This document shows positions 52,581-64,000 of a stretch of 64,000 nt of DNA, in pieces. Each line of letters opens with the position of its first letter. The stretch's first letter is position 1. This DNA comes from Bactericera cockerelli (Eukaryota; Arthropoda; Insecta; Hemiptera; Triozidae). The notes beneath the pieces are model-generated. The model saw only the letters and a list, made by a program, of their open reading frames with translations, was not told where the DNA came from and did no database searches. The position numbers and the translations under genes are program-made. The DNA lies in NCBI GenBank assembly GCA_024516035.1, contig CM044963.1, positions 29,043,248 to 29,107,247 on the forward strand. Direction: 5' to 3'.

Positions 52581-55500
52581 TGTACCAGAGTACATACAGT
52601 ACCAGAATACTGACCCTGTACATACAGAAAGATACATACAGTACCAGAGTACTGACCCTGTACATACAGAAAGATACATACAGTACCAGAGTACTGACCC
52701 TGTACATACAGAAAGATACATACAGTACCAGAGTACTGACCCTGTACATACAGAAAGATACATACAGTACAAGGTTACTGACCCTGTACATACAGAAAGA
52801 TACAGTACAAGAGTACTGACCCTGTACATACAGAAAGATACATACAGTACAAGAGTACTGACCCTGTACATACAGAAAGATACATACAGTACCAGAGTAC
52901 TGACCCTGTACATACAGAAAGATACATACAGTACCAGGGTACTGACCCTGTACATACAGAAAGATACATACAGTACAAGAGTACTGACCCTGTACATACA
53001 GAAAGATACAGTACAAGAGTATTGACCCTGTACATACAGAAAGATACAGTACCAGAGTACTGACCCTGTACATACAGAAAGATACATACAGTACAAGAGT
53101 ACTGACCCTGTACATACAGAAAGATACATACAGTACAAGAGTACTGACCCTGTACATACAGAAAGATACATACAGTACCAGAGTACTGACCCTGTACATA
53201 CAGAAAGATACATACAGTACCAGAGTACTGACCCTGTACATACAGAAAGATACAGTACAAGAGTATTGACCCTGTACATACAGAAAGATACATACAGTAC
53301 AAGAGTACTGACCCTGTACATACAGAAAGATACATACAGTACCAGGGTACTGACCCTGTACATACAGAAAGATACATACAGTACAAGAGTACTGACCCTG
53401 TACATACAGAAAGATACATACAGTACCAGGGTACTGACCCTGTACATACAGAAAGATACATACAGTACCAGAGTACTGACCCTGTACATACAGAAAGATA
53501 CATACAGTACCAGGTACTGACCCTGTACATACAGAAAGATACATACAGTACAGAGTACTGACCCTGTACATACAGAAAGATACATACAGTACAAGAGTAC
53601 TGACCCTGTACATACAGAAAGATACATACAGTACAGAGTACTACAGAATACAACATACAGAGTACTGACCTGTACTACAGAAGATAATACAGTACAAGAG
53701 TACTGACCCTGTCATACATACAGAAAGATACATACAGTACAGAGTATGACCTGTAAACAGAAAGTACTACGTCAAGAGTACTGACCTGTACATACGAAAG
53801 ATACATACAGTACCAGGGTACTGACCTGTACATACAGAAAGATACATACAGTACAAGGTATGACCCTGTACATACAGAAAGATACATACAGTACAGAGTA
53901 CTGACCCTGTACATACAGAAAGATACATACAGTACAGGGTACTGACCCTGTACATACAGAAAGATACATACAGTACAAGGTACTGACCTGTACATACAGA
54001 AAGATACATACAGTACAAGAGTACTGACCTGTACATACAGAAAGATACATACAGTACAGGTACTGACCTGTACATACAGAAAGATACATACAGTACCAGG
54101 TACTGACCTGTACATACAGAAGATACATACAGTACAAGAGTATGACCCTGTACATTACATCGAAAGATACATACAGTACAAGAGTACGGACCCTGTACAT
54201 ACAGAAAGATACATACAGTAAAGAGTACTGACCCTGTACATTGAAAGATACATACAGTACAGAGTACTGACCCTGTACTACAGAAAGATACATACAGTAC
54301 CAGGTACTGACCCTGTACATACAGAAAGATACATACAGTACCAGGGTACTGACCCTGTACATACAGAAAGATACACACAGTACAAGAGTACTGACCTGTA
54401 CATACAGAAAGATACAACAGTACAAGAGTACTGACCCTGTACATACAGAAAGATACATACAGTACCAGGGTACTGACCCTGTACATACAGAAAGATACAT
54501 ACATACAAGAGTACTGACCCTGTACATACAGAAAGATACAACAGTACAGAGTACTGACCCTGTACAACAGAAAGATACATACAGTACAAGAGTACTGACC
54601 CTGTACATACAGAAAGATACTACAGTACAAATACTGACCCTGTACATACAGAAAGATACATACAGTACAAGAGTATGACCTGTACATACAGAAAGATACA
54701 TACAGTACAGGGTATGACCTGTACATACAGAAAGATAATACAGTACAGAGTACTGACCTGTACATACAGAAGATACATACAGTACAAGAGTACTGACCCT
54801 GTACATACAGAAAGATACACACAGTACAAGAGTATGACCCTGTACATACAGAAAGATACATACGTACCAGGGTACTGACCCTGTACATCAGAAAGATACA
54901 TACAGTACAAGGTACTGACCCTGTACATACAGAAGATACAACAGTACAAGAGTACTGACCCTGTACATACAGAAAGATACATACAGTACAAGAGTACTGA
55001 CCCTGTACATACAGAAAGATACATCAGTACAAGAGTACTGACCCTGTACATACAGAAGATACATACAGTACAAGAGTACTGACCTGTACATACAGAAAGA
55101 TACATACAGTACAAGGTACTGACCCTGTACATACAGAAAGATACATACAGTACAAGAGTACTGACCCTTACATACAGAAAGATACACACAGTACCAGAGT
55201 ACTGACCTGTACATACAGAAAGATACATACAGTACAAGTACTGACCTGTACATTAAAAGAAAGATACATACAGTACAAGGTACTGACCTGTACATACAGA
55301 AAGATACATACAGTACAAGAGTACTGACCCTGTACATACAGAAAGATACATACAGTACAAGAGTACTGACCTGTACATACAGAAAGATACATACAGTACA
55401 AGAGTACTGACCCTGTACATACAGAAAGATACATACAGTACAAGAGTACTGACCTGTACATACAGAAAGATACATACGTACAGAGTACTGACCCTGTACA

Positions 55501-58500
55501 TACAGAAAGATACATACAGTACAAAGTACTGACCTGTACAATTACAACGAAAGATACATACAGTACAAGAGTACTGACCCTGTACATACAGAAAGATAAT
55601 ACAGTACAAAGTATGACCTGTACTAGAAAGATAATACAGTACCAGTACGACCCTGTACATACAGAAAGATACATACAGTACAGGGTACTGACCCTGTACA
55701 TACAGAAAGATACATACAGTACAGAGTATGACCCTGTACATACAGAAAGATACATACGTACAGGTACTGACCCTGTACATACAGAAAGATACATACGTAC
55801 AAGAGTACTGACCCTGTACATACAGAAAGATACATACAGTACAAGAGTACTGACCCTGTACATACAGAAAGATACATACAGTACCAGAGTACTGACCCTG
55901 TACATACAGAAAGATACATACAGTACAAGAGTACTGACCCTGTACATACAGAAAGATACATACAGTACAAGAGTACTGACCTGTACATACAGAAAGATAA
56001 CAGTACAAGAGTATTGACCCTGTACATACAGAAAGATACAGTACACAAGAGTACTGACCCTGTACATACAGAAAGATACATACAGTACAAGAGTACTGAC
56101 CCTGTACATACAGAAAGATACATACAGTACAAGAGTACTGACCCTGTACATACAGAAAGATACATACAGTACCAGAGTACTGACCCTGTACATACAGAAA
56201 GATACATACAGTACCAGAGTACTGACCCTGTACATACAGAAAGAATACAGTACAAGAGTATTGACCCTGTACATACAGAAAGATACATACAGTACAAGAG
56301 TACTGACCCTGTACATACAGAAAGATACATACAGTACCAGGGTACTGACCCTGTACATACAGAAAGATACATACAGTACAAGAGTACTGACCCTGTACAT
56401 ACAGAAAGATACATACGTACCAGGGTACTGACCCTGTACATACAGAAAGATACATACAGTACAAGAGTACTGACCCTGTACATACAGAAATATACATACA
56501 ATACAAGAGTACTGACCCTGTACATACAGAAAGATACATACGGTACCAGGGTACTGACCCTGTACATACAGAAAGATACATACAGTACAAGAGTACTGAC
56601 CCTGTACATACAGAAATATACATACAGTACAAGAGTACTGACCCTGTACATACAGAAAGATACATACAGTACCAGGGTACTGACCCTGTACATACAGAAA
56701 GATACATACAGTACCAGGGTACTGACCCTGTACATACAGAAAGATAAATACAGTACCAGAGTACTGACCCTGTACATACAGAAAGATACATACAGTACAA
56801 GAGTACTGACCCTGTACATACAGAAAGATACATACAGTACAAGAGTACTGACCCTGTACAATGTACATACAGAAAGATACATACAGTACCAGAGTAGTGA
56901 CCCTGTACATACAGAAAGATACATACAGTACAAGAGTACTGACCCTGTACATACAGAAAGATACATACAGTACCAGGGTACTGACCCTGTACATACAGAA
57001 AGATACATACAGTACAAGAGTACTGACCCTGTACATACAGAAAGATACATACAGTACCAAGAGTACTGACCCTGTACATACAGAAAGATACATACAGTAC
57101 CAGGGTATGACCCTGTACATACAGAAAGATACATACAGTCAAGAGTACTGACCCTGTACATACAGAAAGATACATACAGTACAAGAGTACTGACCATGTA
57201 CATACAGAAAGATACATACAGTACAGGTACTGACCCTGTACATACAGAAAGATACATACAGTACCAGGGTACTGACCCTGTACATACAGAAAGATAACAT
57301 ACAGTACAAGAGTACTGACCCTGTAATGTACATACAGAAAGATACATACAGTACAAGAGTACGACCCTGTACATGTACATACAGAAAGATACATACAGTA
57401 CAAGAGTACTGACCCTGTACGTATTGAAAGATACATACAATACCAGAGTACTGACCCTGTACATACAGAAAGATACATACAGTACCAGGGTACTGACCCT
57501 GTACATACAGAAAGATACATACAGTACCAGGGTACTGACCCTGTACATACAGAAAGATACACACAGTACAAGAGTACTGACCCTGTACATACAGAAAGAT
57601 ACACACAGTACAAGAGTACTGACCCTGTACATACAGAAAGATACATACAGTACCAGGGTACTGACCCTGTACATACAGAAAGATACATACAGTACAAGAG
57701 TACTGACCCTGTACATACAGAAAGATACACACAGTACAAGAGTACTGACCCTGTACATACAGAAAGATACATACAGTACAAGAGTACTGACCCTGTACAT
57801 ACAGAAAGATACATACAGTACAAGAGTACTGACCCTGTACATACAGAAAGATACATACAGTACAAGAGTACTGACCCTGTACATACAGAAAGATACATAC
57901 AGTACCAGGGTACTGACCCTGTACATACAGAAAGATACATACAGTACAAGAGTACTGACCCTGTACATACAGAAAGATACATACAGTACAAGAGTACTGA
58001 CCCTGTACATACAGAAAGATACACACAGTACAAGAGTACTGACCCTGTACATACAGAAAGATACATACAGTACCAGGGTACTGACCCTGTACATACAGAA
58101 AGATACATACAGTACAAGAGTACTGACCCTGTACATACAGAAAGATACACACAGTACAAGTGTTACTAGACCCTGTACATACAGAAAGATACATACAGTA
58201 CAAGAGTACTGACCCTGTACATACAGAAAGATACATACAGTACAAGAGTACTGACCCTGTACATACAGAAAGATACATACAGTACAAGGTACTGACCCTG
58301 TACATACAGAAAGATACATACAGTACAAGAGTACTGACCCTGTACATACAGAAAGATACATACAGTACAAGAGTACTGACCCTGTACATACAGAAAATAC
58401 ACACAGTACAGAGTACTGACCCTGTACATACAGAAAGATACATACAGTACAATAGTACTGACCCTGTACAATGTACATACAGAAAGATACATACGGTACC

Positions 58501-61026
58501 AGGGTACTGACCCTGTACATACAGAAAGATACATACAGTACAAGAGTACTGACCCTGTACATACAGAAAGATACATACAGTACAAGAGTACTGACCCTGT
58601 ACATACAGAAAGATACATACAGTACAAGAGTACTGACCCTGTACATACAGAAAGATACATACAGTACAAGAGTACTGACCCTGTACATACAGAAAGATAC
58701 ATACAGTACCAGGGTACTGACCCTGTACATACAGAAAGATACATACAGTACCAGAGAAGTGACCCTGTACATACAGAAAGATACATACAGTACCAGGGTA
58801 CTGACCCTGTACATACAGAAAGATACATACAGTACCAGAGTAGTGACCCTGTACATACAGAAAGATACATACAGTACCAGGGTACTGACCCTGTACATAC
58901 AGAAAGATACATACAGTACCAGGGTACTGACCCTGTACATACAGAAAGATACATACAGTACCAGGGTACTGACCCTGTACATACAGAAAGATACATACAG
59001 TACCAGAGTAGTGACCCTGTACATACAGAAAGATACATACAGTACCAGGGTACTGACCCTGTACATACAGAAAGATACATACAGTACAAGAGTACTGACC
59101 CTGTACATACAGAAAGATACATACAGTACAAGAGTACTGACCCTGTACATACAGAAAGATACATACAGTACCAGGGTACTGACCCTGTACATACAGAAAG
59201 ATAAATACAGTACCAGGGTACTGACCCTGTACATACAGAAAGATACATACAGTACCAGGGTACTGACCCTGTACATACAGAAAGATACATACAGTACAAG
59301 AGTACTGACCCTGTACATACAGAAAGATACATACAGTACAAGAGTACTGACCCTGTACATACAGAAAGATACATACAGTACAAGAGTACTGACCCTGTAC
59401 ATACAGAAAGATACATACAGTACCAGAGTAGTGACCCTGTACATACAGAAAGATACATACAGTACCAGAGTACTGACCCTGTACATACAGAAAGATACAT
59501 ACAGTACAAGAGTACTGACCCTGTACAATGTACATACAGAAAGATACATACTGTACCAGAGTACTGACCCTGTACATACAGAAAGATACATACAGTACCA
59601 GGGTACTGACCCTGTACATACAGAATGATACATACAGTACCAGGGTACTGACCCTGTACATACAGAAAGATACATACAGTACAAGAGTACTGACCCTGTA
59701 CAATGTACATACAGAAAGATACATACAGTACAAGAGTACTGACCCTGTACAATGTACATACAGAAAGATACATACAGTACCAGGGTACTGACCCTGTACA
59801 TACAGAAAGATACATACAGTACCAGAGTACTGACCCTGTACGTATTGAAAGATACATACAGTACAAGAGTACTGACCCTGTACATACAGAAAGATACATA
59901 CAGTACCAGGGTACTGACCCTGTACATACAGAAAGATACATACAGTACCAGGGTACTGACCCTGTACATACAGAATGATACATACAGTACCAGGGTACTG
60001 ACCCTGTACATACAGAAAGATACATACAGTACAAGAGTACTGACCCTGTACAATGTACATACAGAAAGATACATACAGTACAAGAGTACTGACCCTGTAC
60101 AATGTACATACAGAAAGATACATACAGTACCAGAGTACTGACCCTGTACGTATTGAAAGATACATACAGTACAAGAGTACTGACCCTGTACATACAGAAA
60201 GATACATACAGTACAAGAGTACTGACCCTGTACATACAGAAAGATACATACAGTACAAGAGTACTGACCCTGTACATACAGAAAGATACATACAGTACAA
60301 GAGTACTGACCCTGTACATACAGAAAGATACATACAGTACAAGAGTACTGACCCTGTACATACAGAAAGATACATACAGTACAAGAGTACTGACCCTGTA
60401 CATACAGAAAGATACATACAGTATAAGAGTACTTACCCTGTACATACAGAAAGATACATACAGTACCAGAGTAGTGACCCTGTACATACAGAAAGATACA
60501 TACAGTACCAGAGTACTGACCCTGTACATACAGAAAGATACATACAGTACAAGAGTACTGACCCTGTACAATGTACATACAGAAAGATACATACAGTACA
60601 AGAGTACTGACCCTGTACATACAGAAAGATACATACAGTACAAGAGTACTGACCCTGTACATATAGAAAGATACATACAGTACAAGAGTACTGACCCTGT
60701 ACGTATAGAAAGATACATACAGTACCAGGGTACTGACCCTGTACATACAGAAAGATACATACAGTACAAGAGTACTGACCCTGTACATACAGAAAGATAC
60801 ATACAGTACAAGAGTACTGACCCTGTACATACAGAAAGATACATACAGTACAAGAGTACTGACCCTGTACATACAGAAAGATACATACAGTACAAGAGTA
60901 CTGACCCTGTACGTATTGAAAGATACATACAGTACAAGAGTACTGACCCTGTACGTATAGAAAGATACATACAGTACCAGGGTACTGACCCTGTACATAC
61001 AGAAAGATACATACAGTACCAGAGTA
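52581..61026. repeat. 42-bp satellite array, left part
   Basis: About 200 units of TACTGACCCTGTACATACAG, AAAGATACATACAGTAC, then MAGRG. The unit contains TACATACAG twice. Variants: 4-base loss (GATACAGTAC), 7-base gain (TGTACAATGTACATAC), CGTATTGAAAG and ATTGACC types. Because 42 is a multiple of three and the unit lacks stops in all minus and two plus frames, very long open frames arise on both strands. They are not genes. Units at about 53640-55790 have many one-base losses. Confidence 0.97.
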
Positions 61027-61052
61027 TAAGTATAAGTATAAGTATAAGTAGT
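61027..61052 (-). repeat. LINE 3' tandem tail
   Basis: About four TATAAG units in plus orientation (CTTATA in sense) in place of a poly-A tail. The copy at 8065 has a single unit. Confidence 0.85.
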
Positions 61053-61313
61053 GCTTTATTTAGACTGTCAGCGCAAGACAGGTAGTCCCATTATGCCAAC
61101 AGTTTAACAAAGCACCTCTTTATTTATTTGAGTATAAATACAATATATATATAAAATAACAATTAGAGTAAAGATAATAGAAAATAAGAAATGGAAATAA
61201 TAGTAGAAGATAGTGTAACAATAGTAGTAATAATTAAAAAAAAAAAATCACATTCATTCACACATTCACACCAGGTACGGTAGTCATTAAGGGAGGAGGA
61301 AGGATAATAAGGA

Positions 61314-61943
61314 TTAGAGGGGGATTGTTTTTTTGCCAACAGCTTCAATAAGGGAAGATCTAAAACGAAAGAAAGATTTACAGTTGAGGATGGGGGTCGG
61401 AATGGAGTTCCAAAGGGCAATTGAGGATGACAGGAATTCCTTGTGATATGCTTCTGTTCTACAGGATGGGATTTCAAGGAGGAGATGATGAGACCTTGTT
61501 TCTCGAGAGCTGATGTTGGAGCGGAAGCAATATTTTTCGAATAGATATGAAGGAGAATTTGAATATATAATTTTGTAGAGTAGGAATAGAGTGAGGAGTT
61601 TTCTCCTGTCCTCGACTTTAGACCATTGAAGACGGTTAAAGTAAGGAGTTATGTGATCCCGACGCCTAGCGTTGAAAATAAAACGGACACAAGCATTTTG
61701 TGCCCGTTGTAATCTATTCGCTTCTACCTGAGTAATTCCCAGGAGAAGTGGGGCACAGTATTCGAAAAGTGGCAAGACGTGGAATTTAATTAGAAGCTTC
61801 TTAGTGTTTAACGAGAGATATTTTTTAAGACGACCTAAAGACCAGAGTGCCCCAAAGACTTTTTTCCTGATGTTATTTACTTCAAATTTCCAGCTGAGGG
61901 TGCGGTCAAAACATAATACCAAGGTTTTTGGCTGATTCGACAA
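61314..61943 (-). pseudogene. LINE ORF2, C-terminal part
   Basis: The segment after the reverse transcriptase: TLSWKFEVNNIRKKVFGAL, LPLFEYCAPLLLG, LQRAQNACVRFIFN and ALWNSIPTPILNCKSFFRFR are typical of the region after RT in Jockey/CR1-like LINEs. The reading frame differs from that of the RT part, with which it overlaps at 61906-61943. The offset lies at a run of four T on the minus strand. The last 290 bases to the tail are 3' UTR. The first Met is only where the frame opens, not a true start. Confidence 0.8.
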
Positions 61944-62997
61944 CCTCTATATCGTCTCCATCTATCTGAATGAATGGAGATGGAACAGAAATGCGCCGAA
62001 GAGTGTGATGGCTACTGATTAGAAGTACCTTGGTTTTTGAAGAGTTGATTTTAAGACCGTTGTTTTTCGACCAGGTAACGAGATTACTGATTTCATTATT
62101 GATGACTTGGGCTGCCTCGGCTGTCTCGGAAGGATCGAAGGAGTAATAGATTTGTAAGTCATCGGCGTATAGATGAAAGCGAGATGACGAGAAACAAGAA
62201 GGAATATCGTTGATGAATAACGAGAACAGTAGGGGTCCTAAAACAGAGCCCTGAGGAACCCCTGAAACCACGGGCATCCATTTAGATTTTTTTTGGTCGA
62301 CTCCCAACACACATTGAAATCGTTCAGTAAGGTATGATCTGAACCATGCAATGACGTCGGGGTCAAAACCAAAGATGTTTTGCATCTTTGAGAGCAGCAG
62401 ACGATGGGAAACGAGGTCGAAGGCCTTTGAAAAGTCGAATAGAACGAGGACGGTAGCCATTTTGTTGTCCCTAGAGAGCTGTATGTCATTTGTAACTTTT
62501 AACAATGCTGAACAAGTACTATGACCAGACCGGAATCCTGACTGAAAGGGACTCAAAAGATTGTGAGTATTGATATATTTTGTTACTTGATGATGAATCA
62601 TACGCTCCAAAACCTTAGATAAGGAGCAAAGAAGACTGATTGGCCTGTATTCGGAAGGTCCAGAGGGGTTTTTTGTTTTGGGAATCGGTCGAATCAGTCC
62701 TCTTTTCCAGACAGCGGGAAATATTTTAAGATGAATGGAGCAGTTGAAAATGTGAAGTATGATGGGGGACACTATGTGCAACATACGTGTTAAATAATTC
62801 AGGGGAATCTGGTCATAGCCCATAGAAGAAGGATTTCCTTTTTTCAAGTGTCTAACCAGATCTGAGTAGGTGAATTCTTCGAATTTGAACTTAGGTATAT
62901 CTGGCGGAGGCAGAGAAGAGTAATGATGTGATGCGGTTTCCATTGCTTGTCGGTCAGGTTGCGGAGTGAGAGAGAAGAAGTCCACAAGACTGTTCAC
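61906..62997 (-). pseudogene. LINE ORF2, reverse transcriptase part
   Basis: 363 residues with all main RT blocks: YRPISLLCSLSKVLERMI (about 118-135), FQSGFRSGHSTCSAL, VLFDFSKAFDLVSHRLL with a catalytic Asp, SGVPQGSVLGPLLFSLFIND, and LYADDLQIYYS with the catalytic DD. The enzyme would copy the element's RNA at a nicked target. Residues look intact; the break is in frame continuity only. The start at 62997 overlaps the stop of the preceding frame by four bases next to a run of five C, so this is not an independent gene. It is closest in appearance to Jockey/CR1-group RTs of arthropods; clade not proven. Confidence 0.88.
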
Positions 62998-63234
62998 ATC
63001 TGCATCAGGGGGTCTTCCTTGATCTTTGGACGGATTTTTTTGACGTTTTTGTGAAATTCGTTAATAGGGAGATCAGGAGGAAACAGAGCATGTGTGTGAC
63101 GAATTTTCGCATTTCGGATCGCTTGTTTGGCTTTGTTACGGGCTACACGGAAATACTCAAAGTACAAACTGGAACCCGACCTGACGAATTTTCGTCTTGC
63201 TCTGTCTCTCCTATTTAGTAAACGTTTTATTTCA
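62994..63234 (-). pseudogene. LINE ORF2, linker before the RT (truncated)
   Basis: About 80 residues (RRDRARRKFVRSGSSLYFEY, ARNKAKQAIRNAKIRHTHAL) of the basic region between endonuclease and RT. Upstream the element is cut and satellite sequence begins, so the longer open frame through 63974 is an artificial fusion with satellite. Confidence 0.75.
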
Positions 63235-64000
63235 AGTAGTGACCCTGTACATACAGAAAGATACATACAGTACCAGGGTACTGACCCTGTACATACAGAA
63301 AGATACATACAGTACAAGAGTACTGACCCTGTACATACAGAAAGATACATACAGTACAAGAGTACTGACCCTGTACAAACAGAAAGATACATACAGTACC
63401 AGGGTACTGACCCTGTACATACAGAAAGATACATACAGTACAAGAGTACTGACCCTGTACATACAGAAAGATACATACAGTACAAGAGTACTGACCCTGT
63501 ACATACAGAAAGATACATACAGTACCAGAGTAGTGACCCTGTACATACAGAAAGATACATACAGTACCAGAGTACTGACCCTGTACATACAGAAAGATAC
63601 ATACAGTACAAGAGTACTGACCCTGTACAATGTACATACAGAAAGATACATACAGTACAAGAGTACTGACCCTGTACATACAGAAAGATACATACAGTAC
63701 AAGAGTACTGACCTGTACGTATAGAAAGATATATACTGTACCAGGGTACTGACCCTGTACATACAGAAAGATACATACAGTACCAGAGCACTGACCCTGT
63801 ACATACAGAAAGATACATACAGTACAAGAGTACTGACCCTGTACGTATAGAAAGATACAGTACAAGAGTACTGACCCTGTACATACAGAAAGATACAGTA
63901 CCAGGGTACTGACCCTGTACATACAGAAAGATACAGTACCAGAGTAGGGACCCTGTACATACAGAAAGATACATACAGTACCAGAGTAGTGACCCTGTAC
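63235..64000. repeat. 42-bp satellite array, right part
   Basis: About 18 more units, running off the window end. 63520-63750 repeats the variant order found at 60460-60740, including the 7-base-longer unit and the CGTATAG unit. Several 38-base short units lie at 63850-63950. Confidence 0.95.

Larger units (their letters stand above)
61027..63234 (-). mobile_element. 5'-truncated LINE (Jockey/CR1-like) inside the satellite
   Basis: A 2.2-kb non-LTR element on the minus strand: part of the ORF2 linker, reverse transcriptase, C-terminal domain, 3' UTR and a tail of TATAAG units (plus-strand reading). AGTA at 61023-61026 and 63235-63238 is a candidate target duplication. The satellite continues in register on both sides. 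No endonuclease domain remains. Confidence 0.92.

Noticed and set aside
55623..60998. Open frame of 1791 codons on the minus strand, and many other long frames in the satellite
   Set aside because: They follow from the 42-base period and lack of stops. Equally long frames overlap on both strands, and the peptide register changes at indels.
52581..61026. CRISPR-like array
   Set aside because: Units are contiguous 42-base repeats without unique spacers, in a eukaryotic context.
62994..63974. 326-residue frame joining satellite peptide to LINE linker
   Set aside because: An accidental fusion at the LINE insertion point.

Overview
Eukaryotic, AT-rich intergenic DNA, most likely from an insect (order not determinable). 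The evidence is a BEL/Pao LTR retrotransposon, a Jockey/CR1-like LINE, a Tc1-type transposon, many short SINEs with pol III promoter-like heads, long CT/GA tracts, minisatellites and a large satellite. I see no complete host protein-coding gene. The one host-gene candidate is a small signal-peptide exon at 52442-52508, just before the satellite.

Layout. 1-29.7 kb: a mosaic of SINEs, LINE 3' ends, MITEs and tandem repeats, including a degraded Tc1-type transposase (11.9-12.9 kb) between two nested pairs of terminal inverted repeats. 29.8-36.5 kb: a BEL/Pao element on the minus strand with near-identical LTRs, a tRNA-Arg-type primer site and gag-pol in two frames, flanked by an unusual 165-bp duplication of the target. 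36.5-52.2 kb: more SINEs, purine/pyrimidine tracts, a 0.9-kb palindrome and a TTAA-flanked piggyBac-like element inserted in a SINE. 52.2-64 kb: TATA-like promoter, 20-bp repeats, signal-peptide exon with splice donor, then over 9 kb of a 42-bp satellite split by a 2.2-kb LINE.

The most notable signal is a SINE family whose head is derived from 5S rRNA (about twelve copies or fragments, several nearly identical). It shares a central/3' domain with a second SINE family that has a tRNA-type head. Long open frames in the satellite come from its 42-bp period and are not genes. Frame breaks in the BEL and LINE coding regions sit in homopolymers, and one satellite block is full of one-base losses, so part of the 'decay' may be consensus error.
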